In this document: positions 1-8,973 of the stretch, in pieces | How positions within the stretch are numbered: the first letter of the stretch is position 1 | How the letters are laid out: each line of letters opens with the position of its first letter | Assembly (NCBI RefSeq): GCF_905220975.1 | Contig: NZ_CAJNBK010000008.1 | Span: 186,001-250,000 of the forward strand | Origin: Paraburkholderia haematera | GTDB taxonomy: Bacteria > Pseudomonadota > Gammaproteobacteria > Burkholderiales > Burkholderiaceae | Reading direction: 5' to 3' | Length of the DNA: 64,000 bases | Position numbers and translations under genes: made by a program | The notes under the pieces: generated by a model | Databases searched by the model: none | What the model saw: only the letters and a program-made list of their open reading frames with translations | What the model was told of the DNA's origin: nothing

Positions 1-263
1 GGCTCGCCGTTATCCGCGTAGACGTTGTAGCTGATGTCGTTATCGCGGATCTGCTGCGCGACCGACGCGTAGTGATCCTCCAATCGCGCGATACCGTCTT
101 CGCCAAGCCGCTCGAAGAATTGCCGCCACGGTTCGCGCAACGCGCCTGAGGCGTCGCGTAACTCGTCCCAATGTCCTTCGTAGGCCGGCAACAGCCGCAA
201 TAAGGACGAAGCGTCCGCGCGAGCCGCGGACGCTTCGAAAGGAAAAGTCGATTGAAAGGCCAA
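1..263 (-). CDS. Circularly permuted ATP-grasp protein, N-terminal part only
   Basis: The reading frame runs off the window start, so only about 87 N-terminal residues are present (start LAFQSTFPFEA, later LLRLLPAYEGHWDEL and YNVYADNGE). These resemble the leading segment of circularly permuted ATP-grasp proteins (DUF404/DUF407), which often carry an alpha-E (DUF403) domain. An in-frame TAG lies upstream and no ATG follows it, so the TTG at 261-263 is the most likely start. The gene follows the transglutaminase/DUF2126 gene by about 50 bases on the same strand, a conserved pairing in beta-proteobacteria. Such ATP-grasp/transglutaminase sets are predicted to make or modify peptides. The ATP-grasp catalytic core lies outside the window, so the family call rests partly on context. 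Confidence 0.65.
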   Translation of the reverse strand, partial: MAFQSTFPFEASAARADASSLLRLLPAYEGHWDELRDASGALREPWRQFFERLGEDGIARLEDHYASVAQQIRDNDISYNVYADNGE

Positions 264-310
264 GGTCGTATCGTTTTTAAAGTTGTGCTGCCGCTCTTCA
301 GTCTACCAGG

Positions 311-3300
311 TTACCAATACCGCAGGTCCAGCGTGAACGGGAATTCGAGGCTGCGCTGAGGCATCTCGACGGTGAGCGGCCCCGGCGTATGACCGGACGC
401 GAAAAAGCGCGAGCGCCGCCGGCTTTCCGCCGCATAGGCGTTGACCGGGAAATTCTCATAGCTGCGCCCGCCCGGATGAGCGACATGATACTGGCATCCG
501 CCGACCGAGCGGCCCGTCCATGTATCGACCAGGTCGAAGGTGAGCGGCGCATCCACGCCGATGGTGGGATGCAGCGCCGACGGTTGCGACCAGGCGCGAA
601 AGCGCACGCCGGCCACATATTCGCTGACGCGGCCGGTCGGCTGCAAGGGCACCGGCACGCCGTTCACCGTCAGCACATGGCGGTTGTCGTTCAGACCGAG
701 CGTGCGTACTTCGAGCCTTTCCACCGACGAGTCCACGTAGCGCACCGTGCCACCTGGCGAGCCCTCCTCGCCCATCACGTGCCAGGGTTCGAGCGCATTG
801 CGGATGGTCAGCGAGACGCCGTTCACCGTGGTCTCGCCGACCAGCGGGAAGCGGAATTCGAAGTGCGGCGCGAACCAGCTGCTCTCGAAGGCGAAGCCCG
901 CCTCGTTGAGTTCGCCGAGCACGTCGTCGAAATCCATCTTCGCGAAGGTGCCGAGCAGGAAGCGGTCGTGCAGTTCCGTGCCCCAGCGCGTGAGCCGCTG
1001 CGTGTACGGCGTGTGCCAGAAGCGCGCCACCAGCGCGCGCAGCAGCAACTGCTGCACGAGACTCATGCGCGCATGCGGCGGCATTTCGAAACCGCGCAAT
1101 TCGAGCAGGCCGAGGCGGCCGGTCGGACCATCGGGCGAATAGAGTTTGTCGATGCAGAACTCGGCGCGGTGCGTGTTGCCCGTCACATCGATCAGGATGT
1201 TGCGTAGCGAACGGTCGATCATCCACGCCGGCAGATTCGCGCTGTCGCGGCCGCCGAGCAGATCGATCTGCCGCTGCAATTCGCGGAACGCCACTTCGAG
1301 TTCATACACCTGATCGTTACGCGCCTCATCCACGCGTGGCGCCTGGCTCGTCGGCCCGATGAACAGCCCGGAAAACAGATACGACAGCGACGGATGATTG
1401 TGCCAATATGCAATCAGACTCGCGAGCAGATCGGGACGGCGCAGGAACGGACTATCGGCAGGCGTCGCGCCGCCGAGCACGAAGTGATTGCCGCCGCCGG
1501 TTCCCGTATGCCGGCCGTCGGTCATGAACTTCTCGCTGCTCAGATAGCTTTCGGCCGCGGACTGATACAGATACTCCGTGTTGTCGACCAGTTGCTCCCA
1601 ACTCGAAGCCGGATGAATGTTCACCTCGATCACACCCGGGTCCGGCGTCACCTGCAGGACCTTCAGGCGCGCATCGCGCGGCGGCGGATAGCCTTCGAGC
1701 ACGACCTTCATCGCCAATTCGGCCGCGGTCGTTTCAATGGCCGCGAGCAGGTCGAGATAGTCGTCGAGTTCGGTGAGCGGCGGCATGAACACATGCAGCA
1801 GCGAGCGGCCGCTGCCGAACGCTTCGGTTTCCGCTTTCGGACCGGCGGCACGTTTCGGATCGCGCGCTTCGACGCAGATCGCCGTGCGCAGCGTTTCCTT
1901 CGACGACTGCCCGCGCGCCGGCGCCTGGCCGTCGCCCGGTTGAGGAGCAAAAGCCAGCACGCCGCTGCCCGCCATGCCGCTCAGCAAATCCGCCGCTGAC
2001 GACGACAACGCCGCCGCGCGCCGCGCGTCGGCCTCGTTCAGGGTGCGGCGGGACTCACCATCGCCGTCGTATTGCAGGCGCAATTGCGCGGCCGGGCGCA
2101 ACGGCACCGGCGGTGCGAACGGGTCGTGCGCATGCTGATACGGATAGTCGGTCTTCGAGACCCACGGCAGCGAATCGAGCGGCAGGCGATAACCCATCGG
2201 CGAATCGCCGGGAATCAGGAACATGCGCTCGTCGCGGAAGAACCAGCGGCCGCTGACCCACTTCGGCGCCTCGTTCGGCACGTCGCGTTCGCGCGCGAGC
2301 GGCAGGACATAGCCGGTGGCGCCGCCCAGCCCCGCGTCGAATACACGCCGCAAACGCACGCGCTCCAGTTCGTCGTCGAGGCGCGCGTCGAGAGGATCGA
2401 CGTTGACCGGCAGACGGCGCTCGCGCCACAGGTAGTACCAGACGTCTTCGAAACCGGGCTGGATGCAGTCGTGGTCGACTGCGAGCTTCGCCGCCAGATG
2501 AGCGAGGAAACGCTGCGCGTCTTTGGCCGTGTAAGTGCCCGGCTCGCGTTCGTCGGCGAACAGCGTGGGATCTTGCCAGCACGGCTCACCATCGGCGCGC
2601 CAGTAGAGCGACATCGCCCAGCGCGGCAACTGTTCGCCCGGATACCACTTGCCCTGGCCGATATGCAGAAAGCCGTTCGCGCCGTAGCGCGAGCGCAGCT
2701 TGTCCATCAGCGCGACCGCGTAGCTGCGTTTGGTGGGGCCGAGCGCGTCGGTGTTCCATTCGGCCGCGTCGCGATCGCGCACCGACACGAAGGTCGGCTC
2801 GCCGCCCATCGTCAGGCGCACGTCCATCTCGGCGAGGCGCTGGTCGACCTGCTCGCCCATCTTCAGCACGTCGTCCCACACCGCTTCGCTGAACGGCCGG
2901 GTGACGCGCGGCGTCTCCAGTACCCGTTCAATCGACATGGTGTGCTCAAACTCGACTTCGGATTCGTCGACCGCGCCGGAGATCGGCGCCGCGCTGCCGG
3001 GTTCGGGTGTGCACGCGACCGGGATATGGCCTTCCCCGGCGAGCAGGCCGGAGGTCGGATCGAGGCCGATCCAGCCCGCGCCCGGCAGGTACACCTCGCA
3101 CCATGCGTGCAGGTCGGTGAAATCGACTTCGGTGCCGCTCGGGCCGTCGATGGATTTGACGTCGGGCGCGAGTTGCAGCAGGTAGCCGGAGACAAAGCGC
3201 GCCGCCAGCCCCAGTTGCCGGAGCGTCTCGACCAGCAGCCAGCCCGAATCGCGGCACGAGCCCGCGGCGCTCACCAGCGTTTCCTCGGGCGTCTGCACGC

Positions 3301-3793
3301 CGGGCTCCATGCGGATCAGATAGCGGATCTCGCGTTGCAGCCGCTGATTCAGTGCGACGAGGAAGTCGGCGGTGATCATCGGCGTGCGGTCGATACTTGC
3401 GACGAACTCGGCGAAGCGTGGCGTCATCGGCCGCTTGACGAGGTAGGGCGCGAGTTCCAGCAGCAAACCGGGCGCATACTCGAACGGGAACTGTTCCGCC
3501 GACGGTTCGAGAAAGAAGTCGAACGGGTTATAGACGGCCATCTCGGCGACCAGATCCACGGTCACCTTGAATTCGCGCGTCTTCTCGGGAAACACCAGGC
3601 GCGCCTGATAATTGGCGAACGCGTCCTGCTGCCAGTTGATGAAGTGTTCGGCCGGTTCGACCCGCATCGAATAAGACAGAATCGGGGTCCGGCAATGCGG
3701 CGCGGGCCGCAGGCGCACGACCTGGGGCGACAGCGCAACCAGCCTGTCGTAGCGGTAATGTGTAACGTGATTCAACGCGACGCGTATGGACAC
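311..3793 (-). CDS. Transglutaminase-like/DUF2126 protein
   Basis: This is about 1160 residues. The N-terminus (SIRVALNHVTHYRYDR) is a bacterial transglutaminase N-terminal domain, followed by a transglutaminase core with a visible Cys-His-Asp triad: Cys about residue 180 in AAGSCRDSGW, His about 228 in DLHAWCE, Asp about 244 in GLDPTSG. The C-terminal two thirds match DUF2126 in layout, including YTQRLTRWGTELHDRFLLG. A GTG start at 3791-3793 is chosen because CAGGAG sits six bases before it; an upstream ATG at 3833-3835 lacks such a site. The protein is predicted to act with the ATP-grasp protein downstream in peptide-bond chemistry. No export signal is evident. The physiological substrate is unknown for the family. 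Confidence 0.85.
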   Translation of the reverse strand: MSIRVALNHVTHYRYDRLVALSPQVVRLRPAPHCRTPILSYSMRVEPAEHFINWQQDAFANYQARLVFPEKTREFKVTVDLVAEMAVYNPFDFFLEPSAEQFPFEYAPGLLLELAPYLVKRPMTPRFAEFVASIDRTPMITADFLVALNQRLQREIRYLIRMEPGVQTPEETLVSAAGSCRDSGWLLVETLRQLGLAARFVSGYLLQLAPDVKSIDGPSGTEVDFTDLHAWCEVYLPGAGWIGLDPTSGLLAGEGHIPVACTPEPGSAAPISGAVDESEVEFEHTMSIERVLETPRVTRPFSEAVWDDVLKMGEQVDQRLAEMDVRLTMGGEPTFVSVRDRDAAEWNTDALGPTKRSYAVALMDKLRSRYGANGFLHIGQGKWYPGEQLPRWAMSLYWRADGEPCWQDPTLFADEREPGTYTAKDAQRFLAHLAAKLAVDHDCIQPGFEDVWYYLWRERRLPVNVDPLDARLDDELERVRLRRVFDAGLGGATGYVLPLARERDVPNEAPKWVSGRWFFRDERMFLIPGDSPMGYRLPLDSLPWVSKTDYPYQHAHDPFAPPVPLRPAAQLRLQYDGDGESRRTLNEADARRAAALSSSAADLLSGMAGSGVLAFAPQPGDGQAPARGQSSKETLRTAICVEARDPKRAAGPKAETEAFGSGRSLLHVFMPPLTELDDYLDLLAAIETTAAELAMKVVLEGYPPPRDARLKVLQVTPDPGVIEVNIHPASSWEQLVDNTEYLYQSAAESYLSSEKFMTDGRHTGTGGGNHFVLGGATPADSPFLRRPDLLASLIAYWHNHPSLSYLFSGLFIGPTSQAPRVDEARNDQVYELEVAFRELQRQIDLLGGRDSANLPAWMIDRSLRNILIDVTGNTHRAEFCIDKLYSPDGPTGRLGLLELRGFEMPPHARMSLVQQLLLRALVARFWHTPYTQRLTRWGTELHDRFLLGTFAKMDFDDVLGELNEAGFAFESSWFAPHFEFRFPLVGETTVNGVSLTIRNALEPWHVMGEEGSPGGTVRYVDSSVERLEVRTLGLNDNRHVLTVNGVPVPLQPTGRVSEYVAGVRFRAWSQPSALHPTIGVDAPLTFDLVDTWTGRSVGGCQYHVAHPGGRSYENFPVNAYAAESRRRSRFFASGHTPGPLTVEMPQRSLEFPFTLDLRYW

Positions 3794-4106
3794 ACCGGAC
3801 TCCTGGACAAAGGATGGCAGCCCGCCAAAAAGCAAGCTTCATGCCGTTGATCGAAAAACCGCGTGAACTGCCTGTACCGCCCGGATGAGCGCCTGCTGCG
3901 AAGTGTGCCGCGGCTGCCGACCGTCCGGTCGATCGATCAGCGCGCCTTTCCACCGCCTTTTCAACTGCCGCGCACCAAAGCGGCGCAGCGCCGATGCACG
4001 ATCATGCACGTAATGTGCGTTAAACCAGTGACGTCTGGCAAATGCGGCATGAAGATTGCGCATTGGCCTCGCTTCACGACTGTCACCCACCACCCGGGCC
4101 CGATCG
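3794..4106. other. Divergent intergenic region
   Basis: This region separates the minus-strand transglutaminase gene from the plus-strand metallopeptidase gene and must hold both promoters. No confident -10/-35 pair, operator or hairpin was recognised. Confidence 0.4.
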
Positions 4107-5168
4107 ATGAGAACCTTCCACTGCAATCGCTGCTCGCAACTCGTGTTCTATGAAAACGTTCGATGTGAACGGTGCGAGTCATTGCTTGGGTATGTCCCGG
4201 AACTGGCCGAAATCAGCGCCTTCGAAGAAGCCGGCGAAGGGCGCTGGCGCAGCCTGCATCCGCGCGCCGCCGATGCGGTGTTCCGGCAGTGCCACAACTA
4301 CGCGGTCGAAAACATCTGCAACTGGATGATCCCCGCCGACTCGCCCGATACGCTATGCCGCGCCTGCCAGTTCACGCGCACGATCCCGAATCTGGGCACG
4401 CCGGACAACCGGCTCTACTGGTACCGGCTGGAGACGGCGAAGCGGCGCCTCCTTTACACACTGGCCGCGCTCGGCCTCGATGTGCCATCGTGCCAGAATG
4501 ATCCCGAACACGGCCTGGCATTCGAATTTCTCGAGGACAGCGACGACGGGCCACGGGTCATGACCGGCCACGACAACGGTCTCATCACCCTGAACATTGC
4601 CGAAGCCGACGACGCCTACCGCGAAAAAGTGCGCAGCGCGATGGGCGAGCCCTACCGCACGCTGCTCGGCCACTTCCGCCACGAGACGGGCCACTACTAC
4701 TTCAACAAGCTGATCGTGAACGATCCGCGCTGGCTCGCGCCCTTTCGCAAGCTGTTCGGCGACGAACGCGCCGACTACGGCGAGGCCCTGAAAGCCTACT
4801 ATCGTAACGGCGCACCGGCGGACTGGCAGGCCTCGACTATCAGCGCCTATGCAACGATGCATCCTTCAGAAGATTGGGCCGAAACGTGGGCGCACTACCT
4901 GCTGATCGTCGACGTGCTGGATACGTCGACCTCGTATGGTCTCGCCTTGCTGCCCGACGACCCGAGCGAGCCGACGCTGACCGACCGCACGCCCGTGGAA
5001 GACGCGAGCTTCGAGAATCTGATGAAACGCTGGTTTCCGCTCACGTATGCGTTGAACAGCCTGAACCGCAGCCTCGGCATGCCCGACGGTTATCCGTTCA
5101 CGCTGGCCTCGCCGGTGGTGGACAAGCTGCGCTTCGTGCATCGGCTGATTGCTGCAGTCGGCAGGTAG
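4107..5168 (+). CDS. Putative zinc-binding metallopeptidase with N-terminal zinc ribbon
   Basis: The 353-residue protein begins MRTFHCNRCSQLVFYENVRCERC, a four-cysteine zinc-ribbon pattern (CxxC...CxxC), and carries the metalloprotease motif HETGH at residues 192-196 (frame HFRHETGHYYF). A downstream acidic stretch (MHPSEDWAETWAHYL) probably supplies further metal ligands. This matches the putative zinc-binding metallopeptidase family (PF15887). No signal peptide is present, so it is probably cytoplasmic. The ATG at 4107 is preferred over one at 4056 because it places the zinc ribbon at the N-terminus, as in the family. It may be functionally linked to the peptide-modifying genes across the divergent promoter; that link is inference only. 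Confidence 0.85.
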   Translation: MRTFHCNRCSQLVFYENVRCERCESLLGYVPELAEISAFEEAGEGRWRSLHPRAADAVFRQCHNYAVENICNWMIPADSPDTLCRACQFTRTIPNLGTPDNRLYWYRLETAKRRLLYTLAALGLDVPSCQNDPEHGLAFEFLEDSDDGPRVMTGHDNGLITLNIAEADDAYREKVRSAMGEPYRTLLGHFRHETGHYYFNKLIVNDPRWLAPFRKLFGDERADYGEALKAYYRNGAPADWQASTISAYATMHPSEDWAETWAHYLLIVDVLDTSTSYGLALLPDDPSEPTLTDRTPVEDASFENLMKRWFPLTYALNSLNRSLGMPDGYPFTLASPVVDKLRFVHRLIAAVGR

Positions 5169-5188
5169 CACGCTTCGAGCGGCCACAA

Positions 5189-5223
5189 AAAGCCCGCTGC
5201 CGAATCAACCGGCAGCGGGCTTT
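5189..5223. terminator. Bidirectional rho-independent terminator
   Basis: A 14-bp perfect stem (AAAGCCCGCTGCCG at 5189-5202 with its complement at 5210-5223) encloses a 7-base loop. It lies between the convergent metallopeptidase and DUF3443 genes. The A-tract before the stem makes it a good terminator on the minus strand; the T-run on the plus strand is shorter. Confidence 0.8.
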
Positions 5224-5291
5224 CTCCCATCGGCGTCAAACCTGGCTATCGCTCAATAAGCGGCCTCAATAGGCAACCTCAGTACGCAACC

Positions 5292-6569
5292 TCAGTACGC
5301 CACATAAGGCCCCGCACCGCCAGGCGTCGTCTGCTGCTCAACCGCGGCGTACACGTTACGGCCGTAGAAGAACGGCAGGCCCCAGTCGAAAATCGACGAC
5401 GTCACAAAAGCCGGCCCCGCCAGCAGCGGCAACGCCAAATCGCCGCCGTACGTCTGCGAAATCGACGTGGCATTGCCCACGCTGAAGTTCACCGTGCTCG
5501 TCGTGCCGTTGGCCCCCTGCATCATGGCGCTCAATGACTGGGTCGACACCGGGCAGTAGTACGCGCTATTCGGGCTCGCGCACGCGGGCATGGCACTGGT
5601 CTGGAAGAAGAGACCCGTCGAGCCGCTATCCAGAATACTGCTCGAATAGGTCGTGCCGTTCTGCACTGTCGTGAAGGTGCCATTCGACGGACTCACCCCG
5701 ATCACCTGCGCGCTCCCCAGCGAATTGTTGGTCTGCGTGCCGATGCCGAACACGAGTTGCCCGGTGACCGACTGCGCGCCACCTGACACCGTCGGCAGGC
5801 TCAGCATGGAGCCGTTGTTGTCGGTGGCGAAGTACGGGATCGGATTGGCGACCTGCAGCGCTTCGGCAAGCGGAATCGACGTGCATGCCGTGCCGTTGCA
5901 ACCGTAATACGTACCGGCCACCGCCTGTTGCACGCAGTTCGCGCCGCAGTCGTGCTTGAACACGCCGATGCCCAGAATGCCATTGGCCTGCAGCGTAGCC
6001 GGCGTGTTGCGCGATGCGCCGAAGCTTGCGCAGTCGGACGGTAGTGATGCGTAGTTCGGGTCGATCACCTGAATCGGCAGCGAGGCCGCTTTTTCACCGG
6101 CGATCTGCAGATCGGCGAGCTTCACCGAGCCCCACGTGTAACCGTCGAAGAACTGCATGCATTCGGCAACCAGATTGCCCGAGCCGTCCTTCTGCTGCGG
6201 CAGCGTCATCGACGCGGGCAATTGCGAGGCAAACACGCGCACGCCCCACGACCCGGTATCCACCAGGATGTGATCGATGGTTTGGCACTGGCTGGTGCCG
6301 GGCGCGCAAATCGTAATGCTGACGAACGGCATGTTCGGCACGTTGCTCACGCCGGAGTCGACCGTTACGCGCACCGCGTTAGCGGCCACCACTTGCGGCG
6401 AAGGCGACGTATTGGTGACGGTGGGACCGGCCGACTGGCTCGTCGAGCTGCTGGAATTCGCCGAGGAGCCGGAACCGCTGGAGCCCCCGCCCCCGCCGCC
6501 GCAGGCACTGACGAGCAACGCGAGCAGCGCCGCGCACAACAAGGTCACGAACGAAGACGTATGACGCAT
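5292..6569 (-). CDS. DUF3443 family lipoprotein
   Basis: The 425-residue protein starts MRHTSSFVTLLCAALLALLVSACGGGG, a signal peptide with lipobox LVSAC followed by a Gly/Ser-rich linker. The body contains HILVDTGSWGVRVFASQLP and SSILDSGSTGLFF, two DTG/DSG-type motifs reminiscent of pepsin-like aspartic proteases, as is typical of DUF3443. The start at 6569 is chosen because the signal peptide begins there; the frame continues upstream but with arginine-rich, non-protein-like sequence. It follows the DUF2844 gene by about 11 bases on the same strand; the two families are commonly adjacent in Burkholderia. A surface or periplasmic role is likely, but the function is not established. Confidence 0.88.
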   Translation of the reverse strand: MRHTSSFVTLLCAALLALLVSACGGGGGGSSGSGSSANSSSSTSQSAGPTVTNTSPSPQVVAANAVRVTVDSGVSNVPNMPFVSITICAPGTSQCQTIDHILVDTGSWGVRVFASQLPASMTLPQQKDGSGNLVAECMQFFDGYTWGSVKLADLQIAGEKAASLPIQVIDPNYASLPSDCASFGASRNTPATLQANGILGIGVFKHDCGANCVQQAVAGTYYGCNGTACTSIPLAEALQVANPIPYFATDNNGSMLSLPTVSGGAQSVTGQLVFGIGTQTNNSLGSAQVIGVSPSNGTFTTVQNGTTYSSSILDSGSTGLFFQTSAMPACASPNSAYYCPVSTQSLSAMMQGANGTTSTVNFSVGNATSISQTYGGDLALPLLAGPAFVTSSIFDWGLPFFYGRNVYAAVEQQTTPGGAGPYVAY

Positions 6570-6580
6570 GATCCGCTCCG

Positions 6581-7039
6581 TTATTGAATGACGCCGACGT
6601 CGACGCCCGGGGGCACCGCTTGCGGCAGGTAGGCGTGGCCGGCAAACGCGCGCAGATGCCCGCCGGAGTACACGACCAGATCGCTGTTGGACACCGCGAG
6701 CGGCGTGCCACGGCGCGTCGCGGTGGCCGCGACGTACTGGTCGAACGACGTGCCCAGCATGGATTTCAGATCCGGCAGCGTTGGGCCTTGCCACGCGACA
6801 CCGAAGACGATGCCGTTAGGCGCGACGTACTCGCGCACCAGCGTGCCGGACGGCATCGTAATCAGGTGTACCGAATACGCGCTTTGCGTAGTGGCCGTAT
6901 GAGCAACTGCGTGAAGGCGCGTCTGATCGCTGTCGACAGTGCTGACGTTCTGGCCGAGCGTGGCATGCGCGGCAAACGACAGCGCACAGCTTGCCCCGAG
7001 CATTGCGCGAGCAATGCTTGTAGTGAGCATCGGTTTCAA
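6581..7039 (-). CDS. DUF2844 family exported protein
   Basis: The protein is about 150 residues with an N-terminal signal peptide (MLTTSIARAMLGASCALSFAAHA) and conserved DUF2844-type text such as TMPSGTLVREYVAPNGIVFGVAWQGP. The TTG at 7037-7039 is chosen because GAAGGAAG lies four bases upstream; an ATG three codons later (7030) is the alternative, with less favourable spacing. It is the first gene of a two-gene unit with the downstream DUF3443 lipoprotein. The partners are presumably exported together; no biochemical function is known. Confidence 0.85.
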   Translation of the reverse strand: MKPMLTTSIARAMLGASCALSFAAHATLGQNVSTVDSDQTRLHAVAHTATTQSAYSVHLITMPSGTLVREYVAPNGIVFGVAWQGPTLPDLKSMLGTSFDQYVAATATRRGTPLAVSNSDLVVYSGGHLRAFAGHAYLPQAVPPGVDVGVIQ

Positions 7040-7524
7040 GAGACTTCCTTCGAGGTGAAACGCTCGTGAGAGGCGAGTGAGCCGATCACGAACGGGAATC
7101 CAGGGGCGCACTCCTGACTGGTGGTGCCGGTATTGCATTCACACCGGTTGGGTTGCGTGAATGCGTCTACGGAGTGGCGGCGGGAAACTTTAGCCGTCGA
7201 AAAGTCGTGTGGCAATCGTTTGCGGGACGATTTAAACCTTATACGGGCGTTTGACCGTTCGAACCCGTTTGATAATTGAGGACAGGATCACCAAGCAGCG
7301 GCCCTTCTGCGCATTTTTTTCCGATACGTGCTGTTTAAAGCGAACACACTCGTGAAATAACGGGGCCGCAGCAGAAAAATTTCGACGCGCGTCAGACGTT
7401 GCGCGCAATGTAAGCACGCGCTGAATAATTCGTGTCTAGCGGCCTATTTCATCTGATATTTGCGGCGCGGGCAGGCTGCTTTTGTGTGAAGAGAAAATCG
7501 CGGCATAAGCACGATTCGAAGGGT
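7040..7524. other. Intergenic region upstream of DUF2844 gene
   Basis: About 480 bases lie between the DUF2844 start and the phasin terminator. The stretch 7180-7500 is visibly more A+T-rich than its surroundings and should hold the DUF2844/DUF3443 promoter. No gene or clear operator was seen. Confidence 0.4.
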
Positions 7525-7562
7525 AAAAAAATGCCGCGGATAACTTGATGGTCATCCGCGGC
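7525..7562 (-). terminator. Rho-independent terminator of phasin gene
   Basis: GCCGCGGAT at 7533-7541 pairs with ATCCGCGGC at 7554-7562, and on the minus strand the stem is followed by a run of seven T. It lies about 90 bases beyond the stop codon of the minus-strand phasin gene. Confidence 0.85.
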
Positions 7563-7655
7563 ACCGGTACTTCATTGCGACGTTCCTGCTAACTCATCGT
7601 GACTTCCGCGAGCCGCGCCGAATCCGGATCAGGCGATTCGGCGCGGCCGCGTCCG

Positions 7656-8078
7656 TTACTTTTTCTGCTGCAAGAGCGATTTAAGTTCCTGCACATTTTC
7701 TTCTACGCGTTTTGCGATTACCGCATACGACTCTGCCTGCGTCTGATACGCAGCTTGCGCCAACTGCTGCATGTCGGCGAGCGACTTATGCAGGCTTTGC
7801 TGGATCAGCTCGGCGGCTTTTGCAGGAGGCGCAGCGCCACCGGCCGACAATTGCCCCGTGAGCGACTGCAGCTCGCCCAGCGTGGTTCGCAACATCTCGG
7901 TCTGCTTCTGCGCGAGCGACTGCATGCCCTGGAATGCTGTCTGATTCGCCTGAACCAGGGCTTCCATGTCCTTGCGCCGCGCTTCCATGATGGCGGGTAC
8001 ATCGAAACCGGGAAGCTTGAACTGCTCCAGCATTTTGGTGAAATCGCCAAACGGATTGGCGGCGTCAGGTCGGTCCAT
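7656..8078 (-). CDS. Phasin family protein
   Basis: This is a 140-residue, highly helical, Gln/Ala-rich protein (PFGDFTKMLEQFKLPGFD, then EALVQANQTAFQGMQSLAQKQ) without signal peptide. The PFGDFTKMLEQFKLPG start and the amphipathic body ending in VEENVQELKSLLQQKK match short beta-proteobacterial phasins, which coat polyhydroxyalkanoate granules. It is monocistronic, with its own terminator at 7525-7562. No PHA synthase gene is nearby, so the granule role rests on family resemblance. Confidence 0.8.
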   Translation of the reverse strand: MDRPDAANPFGDFTKMLEQFKLPGFDVPAIMEARRKDMEALVQANQTAFQGMQSLAQKQTEMLRTTLGELQSLTGQLSAGGAAPPAKAAELIQQSLHKSLADMQQLAQAAYQTQAESYAVIAKRVEENVQELKSLLQQKK

Positions 8079-8624
8079 GCGAAATCCTCCTTAACGGTTG
8101 AATTCTCGCCCGAAGTGCATCGCCGCGAAGGGTTTCTCCGGCATATGCACCCATGGCGTCGCGTGCGCCGCGCGTCCCGCCGAAGCTTGCTGCATCTGGG
8201 GTCGGACGGCACATCGCTTCAATCATGCGCCATCCGGCCACATTGCGCCAGCGGGCACACCCTGGCGTCGGCCGTCGCCTTGCTGAAACCTCTTTGCGGG
8301 ATCGGCCGCGCGGCATGCCGGCGATTGCGCAACCGCCCGCACAGCCGCAGTAAAGCTGCGACGGACTCCGCCACCGGATCATCCCGCGTTTGAACACCGC
8401 ACGGGAAAGCGTGAGTACCGCGCGACCCACGCGACCCGTGCAATTCGTGCGACCCGTGCAATTCGTCCCGGCGCAAACTTATCTGGAAGCGCTCCCGCCA
8501 AAAAAGCAGCGCAGTCGTTCTGCACACTACGTTAGCTGTCGCACATAGCCGCTGTTCTGCCCACTTTTCATCTTCCTTCAGGTGATTAGGATAAGAACAC
8601 CGCAACGCTAGTGCCTGGTGAATA
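8079..8624. other. Intergenic region upstream of phasin gene
   Basis: The region should hold the minus-strand phasin promoter. Open frames here on both strands are arginine/cysteine-rich and overlap one another, as expected of non-coding GC-rich DNA. A short tandem repeat (gcgacccgtgcaattcgt, two adjacent copies) lies near 8440-8470. No gene was recognised. Confidence 0.4.
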
Positions 8625-8708
8625 ATGCGCTATCCATTCAATATGGCCGTCGCCGCTGGCCTTCTCGTCTTCGTTCTGTCCTGCATCATCAGGCTCGTCC
8701 TGAACTGA
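8625..8708 (+). CDS. Possible 27-residue membrane microprotein
   Basis: The short frame reads MRYPFNMAVAAGLLVFVLS followed by CIIRLVLN: a single hydrophobic helix with one basic residue before and one after it. Most codons end in G or C, as in true genes of this genome. The preceding ribosome-binding sequence (TGGTGA) is weak. Its TGA overlaps the ATG of a second small frame (TGATG), suggesting coupling. Low-confidence call that needs conservation evidence. Confidence 0.25.
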   Translation: MRYPFNMAVAAGLLVFVLSCIIRLVLN

Positions 8709-8791
8709 TGTCCTCACCTTCGCTTTCACCCGTGCCGAACTCACCTCGCCGCCGCCTGTTTCGCCGTGACATAGCGCGAAATAATTGTTGA
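8708..8791 (+). CDS. Possible 27-residue basic microprotein
   Basis: The frame begins at the ATG overlapping the stop of the preceding small frame and reads MSSPSLSPVPNSPRRRLF then RRDIARNNC. It has a Ser/Pro-rich start and a basic end. It could be a coupled second cistron or chance; no family is recognised. Confidence 0.15.
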   Translation: MSSPSLSPVPNSPRRRLFRRDIARNNC

Positions 8792-8973
8792 ATGGAGTTC
8801 GGGAAGTGACTCGCCCATACTTCGTTTCGCTGCCGGTGCGTACGAAAAAGACGCATGAGATCAAGGGTGCTTTAGTCCAGATGCAATCCCGATGATTATC
8901 GATCACACGGTTGCCCGATCATCGGAAGATGCGTTTGAACATAACGGCACCGCGTGCCGACGAAGGGATGAAA

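Noticed and set aside
2072..3850. 592-residue plus-strand frame opposite the transglutaminase gene
   Set aside because: It is an Arg/His-rich antisense shadow of a high-GC gene with recognised domains on the minus strand.
8586..8906. 106-residue minus-strand frame
   Set aside because: No ribosome-binding site, composition not protein-like, overlaps other weak frames; treated as non-coding.
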